A DNA stretch of 15,617 nt from an uncultured Prevotella sp. (GCA_934183135.1 CAKPRX010000055.1:1-15617), one strand, 5' to 3'; counted from the first letter of the stretch, positions 8,006 to 15,203 are shown. Numbers and translations are program-made. The notes: a model not told the origin generated them from the sequence alone.

Positions 8006-9118
8006 ATGAAAAACAAACTGCTTTTTATGATAATGCTGATGCTGGCGTGCTCACTGAGCACGCCGGCAGCTCAGCCCAAAGAGTTTACTAACTTTCCCAA
8101 GGGATATACTCCTCAGGAGGTAGGCGTCCGGCTGGCCGACCACTTTGTGGTGAGCCGTCATGCCCTTCATGTGGGCAAGTGGATAGGCTATCCTGAAACC
8201 TTCACGTGGCGTGGCTCGCTCCTTTTCGCCCAGGCTACTGGCGACAGCCGTCTGCTCCGCCTGCTCGAGGGCCGTTTTGCCCACCTCTTCGGCCCTGAGA
8301 GACAGCTCCTGCCCATTATGAACCATGTCGACGTTAACATGTTTGGCAGTCTGCCCCTGCTCCTTTACCGTATCACCAAGGACAAGAAGTACCTGGACCT
8401 GGGACTGCCTTACGCCGACAGCCAGTGGCAGTGTCCTAAAGACCCCCGCGTCTCTGAGAAGGGCTGGGCAGACAAGGGCTTCTCCTGGCAGACCCGTATG
8501 TGGATAGACGATATGTACATGATAACCATCGTACAGACCGAGGCTTACCGGGCTACCGGCGAGCAGAAATACCTGGACCGCGCGGCCGACGAGATGGCCT
8601 ATTATCTGGACCACCTGCAGTGTGCGAACGGTCTCTTCTACCACGCCCCCGACGTGCCTTTCTACTGGAGCCGCGGCAACGGCTGGATGGCGGCCGGAAT
8701 GACCGAGATGCTCAGGCTGCTGCCTGCCGACCATCCGCGCAGGGCACGCATCCTGGAGGGCTATCAGAAGATGATGAACTCGCTGCGTACCTACCAGAAC
8801 AAGGAGGGCCTGTGGAACCAGCTCATAGACCAGCCCGACTTCTGGACAGAGACCTCTGGCTCGGCCATGTTCACCTATGCCGTTATCTACGGAGTCAAGA
8901 ACGGATGGCTCGATGCCAAGGTGTATGCCCCGCTGGCCCGCAAGGCTTGGATGAAGTTGGTAGACTACATCAACGACAACGCCGATGTGCTCAATGTGTG
9001 CGAGGGTACCAACAAGAAGAACGACAAGCAGTACTACTATGACCGCAAGCGCCACCCCGGCGACTATCACGGTCAGGCCCCCTATCTGTGGTGTGCTGCT
9101 GCCCTGTTAGAGAAATAA
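8006..9118 (+). CDS. GH105-type unsaturated (rhamno)galacturonyl hydrolase
   Basis: This 370-residue secreted enzyme is predicted to remove the 4,5-unsaturated uronic acid left by polysaccharide lyases, by hydrating the double bond. A signal peptide covers about 1-22 (LLFMIMLMLACSLSTPAAQ); LAC resembles a weak lipobox, so a lipoprotein is possible. The (alpha/alpha)6 barrel carries WQTRMWIDDMYM (161-172), where one of Asp168/Asp169 should match the catalytic Asp143 of Bacillus YteR, then LFYHAPD (210-216) and YWSRGNGWMAAGM (220-232), both typical of GH88/GH105. Its length matches YteR-like enzymes. Only one base separates it from the GH2 stop codon, indicating translational coupling. With a rhamnosidase nearby, rhamnogalacturonan or a rhamnose/glucuronate-bearing glycan is a reasonable substrate guess, but no lyase is seen in this window. 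Confidence 0.82.
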   Translation: MKNKLLFMIMLMLACSLSTPAAQPKEFTNFPKGYTPQEVGVRLADHFVVSRHALHVGKWIGYPETFTWRGSLLFAQATGDSRLLRLLEGRFAHLFGPERQLLPIMNHVDVNMFGSLPLLLYRITKDKKYLDLGLPYADSQWQCPKDPRVSEKGWADKGFSWQTRMWIDDMYMITIVQTEAYRATGEQKYLDRAADEMAYYLDHLQCANGLFYHAPDVPFYWSRGNGWMAAGMTEMLRLLPADHPRRARILEGYQKMMNSLRTYQNKEGLWNQLIDQPDFWTETSGSAMFTYAVIYGVKNGWLDAKVYAPLARKAWMKLVDYINDNADVLNVCEGTNKKNDKQYYYDRKRHPGDYHGQAPYLWCAAALLEK

Positions 9119-9138
9119 GCAAGTTGTGATTTATAGGT

Positions 9139-9174
9139 AGAATGGCGGGTGCGCGTGGTCGTATCCGCCATTTT
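9139..9174 (+). terminator. Hairpin terminator after GH105
   Basis: AATGGCGG (9141-9148) and CCGCCATT (9165-9172) form a perfect 8-bp stem around a 16-nt loop, followed by a short T run (TTTT, partly in the stem). It lies 20-55 nt past the GH105 stop and ends the GH2-GH105 operon. Confidence 0.6.
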
Positions 9175-9262
9175 CATGCTTCCTGGAGTTTCGCGCGTGG
9201 ATGGCTGGGAGCCGTCGTGGGCCAGGCTGGGGTGGAAAAATGAAAAATACTTGGCGTTTTTC

Positions 9263-9293
9263 TTTGTGGTATCTCGGCCTTGCACTAACTTTG
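9263..9293 (+). promoter_or_regulatory. Promoter for GH20 gene
   Basis: TTTG (9263-9266) and TAACTTTG (9286-9293) are 19 nt apart, a textbook Bacteroidetes promoter. The start of transcription near 9300 leaves a leader of about 15 nt, which rules out translation starts upstream of 9300, including the in-frame ATG at 9201. Confidence 0.75.
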
Positions 9294-9314
9294 CAGAGAA
9301 TAAAACCTAACAAT

Positions 9315-11585
9315 ATGACAATTAGCTTAAAAAAACTATTGGTTTGCGGCCTTATGCTGATAGGCGTGTCGGCACAGGCACAGCAACCCGCTATCATCCC
9401 GATGCCCGACCAGATGACCATGGGTGCGGGCGAGTGGATAATCAAGAAGGGGGCCACCGTAAGCTGCGACAATGCCCAGTTGCGCCCGGCCGCCGAGTAC
9501 CTCGGCAACCTGCTCAGCACGGCCACGGGTTACCGGTGGGCCATCGCCAAGGGACGGGGCAGTGTGCGCCTGTCGCTCGACCCGTCTAAGGGTGTAGGTG
9601 CCTACTCGCTCGACGTTACGGCCAAGGGTGCCACCATCGTGGGCGGCGACTACCAAGGGGTGGTCAACGGCATAGCCACGCTGCGCCAGCTGCTGCCTGC
9701 CGACATCGAACGGGGCCAGGTGGTAAAACGCTCGTGGGCGGTGCCCTGTGTGACGGTCAATGACCGTCCGCGCTTTGACTGGCGTGGCATGGAGCTCGAC
9801 TGCTCCCGCCACTTCTTCACGGTCGACGAGATTAAGCATCTCCTGGACGTGCTGGCCCTCTACAAGATAGACAAGCTGCACTGGCATCTGACCGACGACC
9901 AGGGCTGGCGTATCGAGATAAAGCGCTACCCACTGCTCACCGAGCGCGGGGCTTGGCGTACCTACAACAACCAGGACTCGGTGTGCATCAGACGGGCTTC
10001 GGAGGAGGATGCCCCCGACCTGCAGATACAGCAGAGCAAGACCCGGCGCGGTGCTCAGGGCCAGGTGGAGTACGGTGGCTACTATACCCAGCAGCAAGTG
10101 CGCGACGTGGTGGACTATGCCCGTGTGTGCGGCATCGAGGTAATACCCGAGATAGATATGCCGGGTCACAGTCTGATGGCCATCAGCAACTACGACGGCC
10201 TGTCGTGCTACAAGCAGACGGGGTGGGGCAAGCTCTTTACTACCCCTATGTGCCCAGGCAAGGACACCATGCTCGAGTTTTGCAAGAATGTATGGGCCGA
10301 GCTGTTCGACCTCTTCCCGTCTAAGTATGTACACATCGGCGGCGATGAGGTGGACATGAAGAACTGGAAGACGTGTCCCGACTGCCAGAAACGCATGCGC
10401 GACCATGGACTGAAGACCACCCAGCAGTTGCAGACGTGGTTTAACCATTATATGGAGGCTTACTTTAATGCCCACGGAAAGACCATGATAGGGTGGGACG
10501 AGACCATTGAGGGTGGGCTTACCCCCAACTCGGTGGTCATGTGGTGGCGCTCGTGGGCTCCAGAGTCGCCCAAGAAGGCCACGGCCCAGGGCAATCCTGT
10601 GATATGTACCCCCAACTCGGAGTTCTATATAGACTATCAGGAAACAGCCACCTCGATACCCGCCATCTACAACTTTGACCCCATGAAGGGACTCAACGGG
10701 CAGGAGCAGAAGCTCATCCTGGGTGTGCAGGGCAACCTGTGGACCGAGTGGGTACCGTCGTACGACCGCATGTGGTACCAGGCGTTCCCGCGTATGTTGG
10801 CCATCGCCGAACTGGGGTGGAGTAGCCCCGGCAGGATGAACCTCGACAACTTCCGCGAGCGTATGGTGGCTCATCTGCCCCGGCTGCAGAACCTGGGCGT
10901 AGCTTACCGCATACCCGACCTGACGGGCTTCTATGCCGTCAATGCCTTTACCGATAAGGGAGTGGTCGACATCCAGTGTGCCGACCCATCGGCCACTATA
11001 CGCTATACCACCGACGGCACCCTCCCCCAGCTGTCGTCGCCCCAGTACACCGGTCCGATGACCATCAGCCAGACCACCCATTATGCCTTCCGTACCTTCG
11101 GGGTAGGCGGCCGTAAGGGCGATGTGGCCCGGTGTAGCTATGTGAAGGAAGACTATGCTCCCGCGGTGACGGCAGACAAGGTGCAGGACGGCCTGGCGGC
11201 CGAGTGGCACGACTATGAGGGTGCCGACTGTGCCGGGATAGACCAGGCTAAGGTGAATGGCACCTACGTAACCCCAGGTGTGGAGATACCGGCTGAGGCT
11301 AAGGGCAATATCGGTCTGATTATTACTGGTTATATCGATGTTCCTGCCGATGGCATCTATACCTTTGCCCTGCTGTCGGACGATGGCAGCTACCTCAAGC
11401 TGGATGGCAAGATGGTGGTAGACAATGACAGCGAGCACAGCCCCCGTGAGATCATAGGCCAGCATGCCATGCGCCGTGGGCTTCACCCCCTCTATGCCCG
11501 CTACTTTGACCACAACGGCGGCCAGCTCCGGCTGCGCGTCATGGATGCCCAGGGCCGCGAGGTACAGGTACGCTACGTACACTGA
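9315..11585 (+). CDS. GH20 beta-N-acetylhexosaminidase with chitobiase-C and PA14 domains
   Basis: This secreted enzyme removes terminal beta-linked GlcNAc or GalNAc. I choose the ATG at 9315 (MTISLKKLLVCGLMLIGVSA), giving 756 residues with a clear signal peptide cut near SAQAQ; an in-frame ATG at 9201 lies upstream of the promoter. The N-terminal GH20b domain (about 25-150) precedes the TIM barrel (about 152-510), which opens with FDWRGMELDCSRHFF (154-168), then LHWHLTDDQGWRIE (188-201), PEIDMPGH (278-285) and HIGGDEVD (340-347). Asp344-Glu345 is the catalytic pair of the substrate-assisted mechanism. TIRYTTDGTLP (561-571) marks a chitobiase C-terminal domain. Residues about 622-756 (YTFALLSDDGSYLKLDGKMV, 682-701) look like PA14, often a sugar-binding module. 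It stands alone between two terminators and may target host mucin or other amino-sugar glycans rather than the pectin-like target of its neighbours. Confidence 0.9.
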   Translation: MTISLKKLLVCGLMLIGVSAQAQQPAIIPMPDQMTMGAGEWIIKKGATVSCDNAQLRPAAEYLGNLLSTATGYRWAIAKGRGSVRLSLDPSKGVGAYSLDVTAKGATIVGGDYQGVVNGIATLRQLLPADIERGQVVKRSWAVPCVTVNDRPRFDWRGMELDCSRHFFTVDEIKHLLDVLALYKIDKLHWHLTDDQGWRIEIKRYPLLTERGAWRTYNNQDSVCIRRASEEDAPDLQIQQSKTRRGAQGQVEYGGYYTQQQVRDVVDYARVCGIEVIPEIDMPGHSLMAISNYDGLSCYKQTGWGKLFTTPMCPGKDTMLEFCKNVWAELFDLFPSKYVHIGGDEVDMKNWKTCPDCQKRMRDHGLKTTQQLQTWFNHYMEAYFNAHGKTMIGWDETIEGGLTPNSVVMWWRSWAPESPKKATAQGNPVICTPNSEFYIDYQETATSIPAIYNFDPMKGLNGQEQKLILGVQGNLWTEWVPSYDRMWYQAFPRMLAIAELGWSSPGRMNLDNFRERMVAHLPRLQNLGVAYRIPDLTGFYAVNAFTDKGVVDIQCADPSATIRYTTDGTLPQLSSPQYTGPMTISQTTHYAFRTFGVGGRKGDVARCSYVKEDYAPAVTADKVQDGLAAEWHDYEGADCAGIDQAKVNGTYVTPGVEIPAEAKGNIGLIITGYIDVPADGIYTFALLSDDGSYLKLDGKMVVDNDSEHSPREIIGQHAMRRGLHPLYARYFDHNGGQLRLRVMDAQGREVQVRYVH

Positions 11586-11615
11586 TAACGCGCTGACTGA
11601 TACCTATTAATATAT

Positions 11616-11656
11616 AAACGGCAGAACCTGGGCCTGTAGCTCAGGTTCTGTCGTTT
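11616..11656. terminator. Bidirectional terminator between converging genes
   Basis: AAACGGCAGAACCTG (11616-11630) pairs with CAGGTTCTGTCGTTT (11642-11656): a 15-bp stem with a single G-T wobble and an 11-nt loop. It sits 31 nt after the GH20 stop and 33 nt after the VWA stop on the other strand. A-rich and T-rich flanks allow function in both directions. Confidence 0.75.
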
Positions 11657-11688
11657 GTCATCTGGCCTGTAGCCTGATGTGCTGATGC

Positions 11689-12498
11689 TTACTCGTCCTC
11701 TCGTTCCTTGAGGTAGCTCTCGAGGACACTTGCCATCTCGGGGTCTGCACAGCAGCGACACATCTCGTCGAACGCTACTCTCTGCTTGTGACTGCCACGT
11801 GCCAAGGTGCTTGCCACTATGAGGTCAGAGGTGTTGTGACTTGAAGAGAAGGGCACGCTGACGCCGTTGGTCATACGAGAGAGTTCCTGGTACCATGGCA
11901 GAGGGCAGATGGTGACGGTGTCAATCTTGATGCGTTGTTTGGCAGCCTTGCGTGCTTCGTGACGCCAGTCTATCTGGTTGCAGACGACGTAGTCCTCATA
12001 GGTGTAGCCAACCTCGTGAGGCTCGGCATCGGAGATGAGTAAGATGCTGCGGGTGGAGCCTTGGCGCCAGGGAGTCTCTTCGACTATCTTCTTGATGACA
12101 AGCTCGTAGAACTCGTCGCCGTCGCCACCGCTGGTGTTTTCCGATTTGCGGACGAACTTGATGATGTCGTTCTCGTTGTTGGTGGGCGGCAGGCACTGGT
12201 AGGCTTTGCCGAATTTATGCTTGCTGTCCATGTCGCAGTAGTCACCAAAGGCTACGATGCCCAGGCGCAGGTCGTCGTTGTCCTTGAAGAGGCGTGGGAT
12301 AAGGTCGGCGACCTGTTGGCGTACGTCCTCGATATAGGCTGCCATGGAGCCGGTGGTGTCGAAGGCGATGACCATGTCGAGCCGGCCGACCTTCTTTGGG
12401 GCGATGTCTTTCAGGTTCTTCTCTTCAGGTGTTGTGGTGGTTGTGGTCTTCTCGGTGATGATGGTTTCTGTTTCCGTTGTGAAAGTCTTCTTTGTCAT
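11689..12498 (-). CDS. Von Willebrand factor A (VWA) domain protein
   Basis: I place the start at 12498 (MTKKTFTTETETI), giving 269 residues; an earlier in-frame ATG at 12594 would add 32 residues of poor character. There is no signal peptide or membrane segment, so it should be cytoplasmic. A Thr/Glu-rich low-complexity stretch (7-27) precedes the VWA domain (about 38-235). The metal-binding MIDAS loop is DTTGSM (47-52), a DxTGS form; FGDYCDMD (84-91), SGGDGDEF (123-130) and LLISDAEPH (153-161) fit the other metal-site loops and strands. The C-terminal tail is charged and includes CRCC (247-250). VWA proteins of this type usually organise protein assemblies; some work with AAA+ ATPases or in Ter-type stress systems, but neither partner is seen here. 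It diverges from the sigma/macro gene. Its isoleucine codons (14 ATC, 3 ATA, 1 ATT by hand count) differ from the ATA-rich rhamnosidase gene. Role unknown. Confidence 0.8.
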   Translation of the reverse strand: MTKKTFTTETETIITEKTTTTTTPEEKNLKDIAPKKVGRLDMVIAFDTTGSMAAYIEDVRQQVADLIPRLFKDNDDLRLGIVAFGDYCDMDSKHKFGKAYQCLPPTNNENDIIKFVRKSENTSGGDGDEFYELVIKKIVEETPWRQGSTRSILLISDAEPHEVGYTYEDYVVCNQIDWRHEARKAAKQRIKIDTVTICPLPWYQELSRMTNGVSVPFSSSHNTSDLIVASTLARGSHKQRVAFDEMCRCCADPEMASVLESYLKEREDE

Positions 12499-12612
12499 AA
12501 TGTTGGTTATTTTAGTGGGTTGTACTTTGACTTCTAACATGTCTCTATTAGTTAAGAAGATGTTTCTCGGGAAAAAATTAAGCGGCGAACGCATTTTTTA
12601 GGAAAAGTTTCT

Positions 12613-12640
12613 TTTGAAAGGACATAACTCGGTATCTTTG
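12613..12640 (+). promoter_or_regulatory. Promoter for sigma-like/macro-like gene
   Basis: TATCTTTG (12633-12640) is an exact -7 match; TTTG at 12613-12616 lies 16 nt upstream, shorter than usual, so the true -33 may be the nearby GTTTC. A short dyad GCCCG-T-CGGGC (12644-12654) covers the expected transcription start. No clear promoter was found for the divergent VWA gene in the same 214-bp gap. Confidence 0.55.
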
Positions 12641-12712
12641 TACGCCCGTCGGGCCTTGGTCAGAATGGCCATTCGGGAGAAACCTCAAAGACGAAACAGA
12701 GCAAATGGAGAT

Positions 12713-13789
12713 ATGAGCGACAAACAAATATTAGAAGGCTTCATAGCCTACAATCCGGGCATAACCAAGGAGTATTTCTATGGTTACTGCCGTCGCGCGT
12801 ATAATATATATGACTATAAGTACCAGCTTCGCCACAAGGCAGGGCTGGACTTCTACTCCCTGGCGCATGAGTACTACATCCACCTGATGAAGTGCGACTT
12901 CAAACCTTTGGCGGACAAGCCCAAGGACATAAAACTGTCGTCATGGATGATAAAAGGCTTCCACTATGTGGTGCTTGATGCCCTCAAAGCCTACAGCAAG
13001 GAGTTTGAGCATCAGGCAGACGAGGTCTCGGACGTGGTGTTGGAATATGTGCGCTCTGCCGACAAGGAGGAAGGTATGCTGTACCATGTGGCAGAAGCTG
13101 TGGCAACTCACTACCATGACCGTATGATGCAGGAGATAGCCTACATGGTGTTTTATGTCGGTTACAAGCAAAAAGAGGTCGCAGAACGACTCGGCATGAC
13201 ACCTTCGGCCGTAAACCAGCGCTACAAGAAGATGATGGAAGAGGTGGTGACGCCTTTTGTCGTCGAGAACTATGGTATGGGACTATACACGGAATGTCTC
13301 GCTGCCTGCCAAGAGGTGGCTGCTCCTGCAAGTGCATCTATAACAAACTATAAGTGCAAGAATATTATGGCTTTTAAAGATTTTACCTATATGGACAGTA
13401 AACGTGTCACCCCTTCATTTATTACGTCTCTCAGAGCGAACGAGATATTCGTATTTGGTTCAAACCTTCAGGGTATCCATGCGGGAGGCGCCGCCCGCAC
13501 GGCACGCCTCCATTTCGGTGCCGTCATGGGCAAGGGTGTCGGCATACAGGGACAGTCCTACGCCATACCGACCATGCAAGGTGGCGTGGAGACCATCAGG
13601 CCCTATGTAGACGAGTTCGTCGCCTATGCCTCACAGCATCCCGACAAGCAGTTCCTTGTCACGCCGATAGGCTGTGGTATAGCAGGTTTCGACGCCACCG
13701 ACATTGCTCCACTCTTTGCAGCTGCCAAGGACATCGCGAACATCTCCCTTCCCAAGGGCTTCTGGGAGATAATAAATGGCAGGGCATAG
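12713..13789 (+). CDS. Fusion of sigma-70-like module and macro-like (A1S_2505-type) domain
   Basis: I take the ATG at 12713 (MSDKQILEGFIAYNPGITKE), 358 residues; earlier in-frame starts lie in or next to the promoter. Residues 1-185 resemble the small sigma-70-like proteins common in Bacteroidales: a region-2-like helical part (about 15-100, with FYSLAHEYYIHLMK) and a region-4 HTH (about 139-176, YKQKEVAERLGMTPSAVNQR). A low-complexity linker (200-215) leads to a second domain (about 225-355) with IFVFGSNLQGIHAGGAARTA (245-264), GKGVGIQGQSYAIPT (273-287) and VTPIGCGIAGF (316-326). These Gly-rich motifs match, from memory, a phage-associated family with a macrodomain-like look, annotated as A1S_2505-type. 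Macro domains bind ADP-ribose or related nucleotides, so a ligand-sensing transcription regulator is possible; this is inference. An internal ATG at 13367 could make the second domain alone. It diverges from the VWA gene. Confidence 0.72.
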   Translation: MSDKQILEGFIAYNPGITKEYFYGYCRRAYNIYDYKYQLRHKAGLDFYSLAHEYYIHLMKCDFKPLADKPKDIKLSSWMIKGFHYVVLDALKAYSKEFEHQADEVSDVVLEYVRSADKEEGMLYHVAEAVATHYHDRMMQEIAYMVFYVGYKQKEVAERLGMTPSAVNQRYKKMMEEVVTPFVVENYGMGLYTECLAACQEVAAPASASITNYKCKNIMAFKDFTYMDSKRVTPSFITSLRANEIFVFGSNLQGIHAGGAARTARLHFGAVMGKGVGIQGQSYAIPTMQGGVETIRPYVDEFVAYASQHPDKQFLVTPIGCGIAGFDATDIAPLFAAAKDIANISLPKGFWEIINGRA

Positions 13790-13801
13790 AAGTGTCTGCT
13801 G

Positions 13802-13837
13802 GCCCATGGTAAATGGGCGAGTATGGAAATGCCCATT
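13802..13837 (+). repeat. Alternative hairpins GCCCAT/ATGGGC downstream of the fusion gene
   Basis: Three segments can pair in two exclusive ways: GCCCAT (13802-13807) with ATGGGC (13813-13818), or AATGGGC (13812-13818) with GCCCATT (13831-13837). No T run follows either stem, so a simple terminator is uncertain. ATGGGC recurs at 13884-13889 and 13981-13986 before rpsU. Confidence 0.35.
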
Positions 13838-13937
13838 CGCAGGGCAAACAGCAACTGCCTGGCACTCTCCTGCAGTCACCTCTATGGGCGTAAATGCAAC
13901 TATTTCAGTCGTTTTGTGAAAAAAAACGACGAAAAAG

Positions 13938-13968
13938 TTGGCCGATTGGCAAATAAGGTGTAATTTTG
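13938..13968 (+). promoter_or_regulatory. Promoter for rpsU
   Basis: TTG (13938-13940) and TAATTTTG (13961-13968) are 20 nt apart. The transcript would carry a leader of about 60 nt, including the hairpin-capable GGGC-GCTATG-GCCC (13983-13996), before the rpsU ATG at 14036. Apart from this and the hairpins at 13802-13837, the gap 13790-14035 shows no gene. Confidence 0.65.
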
Positions 13969-14035
13969 CACCCGCTAATAATGGGCGCTATGGCCCTAAG
14001 GCATAAGTTTAACAAAATATTAATAACAACAAAAC

Positions 14036-14227
14036 ATGATTATTGTACCAGTAAAAGATGGTGAGAACATCGAAAGAGCTCTCAAGAAATTCAAGAGAAA
14101 ATTCGAAAAGACAGGTGTTATCAAGGAACTTCGCGCTCGTCAGCAGTTCGATAAGCCTTCTGTTTTGAAGCGTCTCAAGATGGAACACGCCATCTACGTA
14201 CAGAAGCTGCGTCAGGAAGAGGAATAA
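14036..14227 (+). CDS. rpsU: Small ribosomal subunit protein bS21
   Basis: This 63-residue basic protein is ribosomal protein S21, recognised from MIIVPVKDGENIERALKKFK, then KFEKTGVIKELRARQQFDKP and a Lys/Arg/Glu-rich C-terminal helix; length and composition are normal for Bacteroidetes. It binds the 30S platform near the 3' end of 16S rRNA. In Bacteroidia, structural and genetic work on Flavobacterium johnsoniae shows that bS21, with bS18 and bS6, helps hide the anti-Shine-Dalgarno sequence. The leader just before the ATG (ATAACAACAAAAC) has no Shine-Dalgarno, unlike reports of a strong one on rpsU in some relatives. It heads the rpsU-xerC-hpf cluster with its own promoter. Confidence 0.95.
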   Translation: MIIVPVKDGENIERALKKFKRKFEKTGVIKELRARQQFDKPSVLKRLKMEHAIYVQKLRQEEE

Positions 14228-14243
14228 ATTTCTCTCTCTGAAT

Positions 14244-14275
14244 TTTGGTAGTTTGAATTATTTTCCGTATATTCG
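14244..14275 (+). promoter_or_regulatory. Possible weak promoter for xerC-hpf
   Basis: TTTG (14244-14247) and TATATTCG (14268-14275) are 20 nt apart. The -7 box departs from TAnnTTTG at one base (C for T), so it may be weak; read-through from rpsU is the alternative. Confidence 0.4.
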
Positions 14276-14307
14276 TTGCCGAAAACAATAGCTAAGTAGG
14301 CACGGGA

Positions 14308-15195
14308 ATGATGGTAGACGAGTTTTTGGACTACTTGCGGTGTGAGAAAAACCGCTCAGAGCTGACAGTGGATAGCTACGCCAATGACCTGGGATCGTTC
14401 GAGGCGTATTTCAAGGGGCTGGATGACCAGCTTACTTGGCAGTCGGTTGATGCCGATGTTATCCGGGACTGGATGGAATATATGATGGACAAGGGCAATC
14501 GGGCCACTTCTATTAATAGAAGGCTGAGTGCCCTCCGTTCGTTCTTCCGGTTCGCGTTGGCTCGTCATCTGATAGACCGAGACCCGTCGCGGTTGATTAA
14601 GGGCCCCAAGAAGAGCAAACCTCTCCCCCAATTCGTAAAAGAGGACGAGATGGATCGTCTGCTGGACGATGTGGCGTGGGGTGATAGCTTTGAGGAAGTG
14701 CGTACGCGTGCTATACTCATGGTGTTTTATGAAACCGGCATCCGCTTGTCTGAGCTCGTTGGTCTCAACGAAACCTCGGTCGATATGGAAACGTGTCAGA
14801 TCAGGGTGCTTGGAAAGCGCCGTAAGATGCGTGTCATTCCCTTTGGCGAAGAACTCCGCCATGCCTTATATATATATAATAAGGTAAGGGCTCGGGAAGT
14901 GGGGCAGGGCAGCAGTGCCCTCTTTGTTACCGCTGACGGGGCGCGGATGAATGGCGACCAGGTGAGGTATGAGGTGAGGCGGCAGCTTGCTAAGGTGTCA
15001 ACGCTTCACAAGCGATCGCCACATGTTTTGCGCCATTCCTTTGCCACGGCAATGCTCAATCACGATGCGGGATTGGAGAGCGTGAAGAAGCTACTGGGAC
15101 ATGCCAGTCTGGCCACGACCGAAATCTACACGCATACCACCTTTGAGCAACTGAAACGGGTATATACAAAAGCCCACCCAAGGGCTTCTCTTTAA
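14308..15195 (+). CDS. xerC: Tyrosine recombinase XerC/XerD type
   Basis: This 295-residue site-specific recombinase most likely acts in chromosome dimer resolution at a dif site. The N-terminal SAM-like core-binding domain (about 3-90) includes ELTVDSYANDLGSFEAYF (18-35) and SINRRLSALRSFFRF (68-82). The catalytic domain carries all expected residues: Arg146 (YETGIRLSEL), Lys170 (VLGKRRK), His239 and Arg242 (PHVLRHSFAT), His265 (LLGHASL) and the nucleophile Tyr274 (TEIYTHT). The length is typical of Xer proteins. Two adjacent ATG codons (14308, 14311) make the exact start uncertain by one residue. Its place between rpsU and hpf is, as I recall, a common Bacteroidales arrangement and argues for a housekeeping Xer rather than a mobile-element integrase; whether it is XerC or XerD cannot be decided here. 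hpf follows after 20 nt. Confidence 0.87.
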   Translation: MMVDEFLDYLRCEKNRSELTVDSYANDLGSFEAYFKGLDDQLTWQSVDADVIRDWMEYMMDKGNRATSINRRLSALRSFFRFALARHLIDRDPSRLIKGPKKSKPLPQFVKEDEMDRLLDDVAWGDSFEEVRTRAILMVFYETGIRLSELVGLNETSVDMETCQIRVLGKRRKMRVIPFGEELRHALYIYNKVRAREVGQGSSALFVTADGARMNGDQVRYEVRRQLAKVSTLHKRSPHVLRHSFATAMLNHDAGLESVKKLLGHASLATTEIYTHTTFEQLKRVYTKAHPRASL

Positions 15196-15203
15196 TCATA
15201 AAA

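Noticed and set aside
9201..9314. Upstream in-frame extension of the GH20 protein
   Set aside because: It would start before the promoter at 9263-9293 and hide the signal peptide starting at 9315.
9336..11582. Stop-free antisense frame of about 750 codons across the GH20 gene
   Set aside because: It is in exact codon register with GH20, so its length only means the GH20 gene avoids TTA, CTA and TCA codons. The sense protein has intact catalytic motifs; the antisense has none.
12614..12712. Upstream in-frame extension of the sigma/macro protein
   Set aside because: It begins inside the promoter boxes; MSDKQ at 12713 matches the usual start of this sigma-like family.
14864..14884. AT-rich dyad CCTTAT...ATAAGG
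   Set aside because: It lies inside the xerC catalytic domain and is explained by the codons for Leu-Tyr-Ile-Tyr-Asn-Lys.
14308..15195. Tyrosine recombinase as the integrase of a mobile element
   Set aside because: Its length, intact Xer motifs and position between rpsU and hpf fit a housekeeping Xer; no att repeats, tRNA insertion or element genes were seen nearby.
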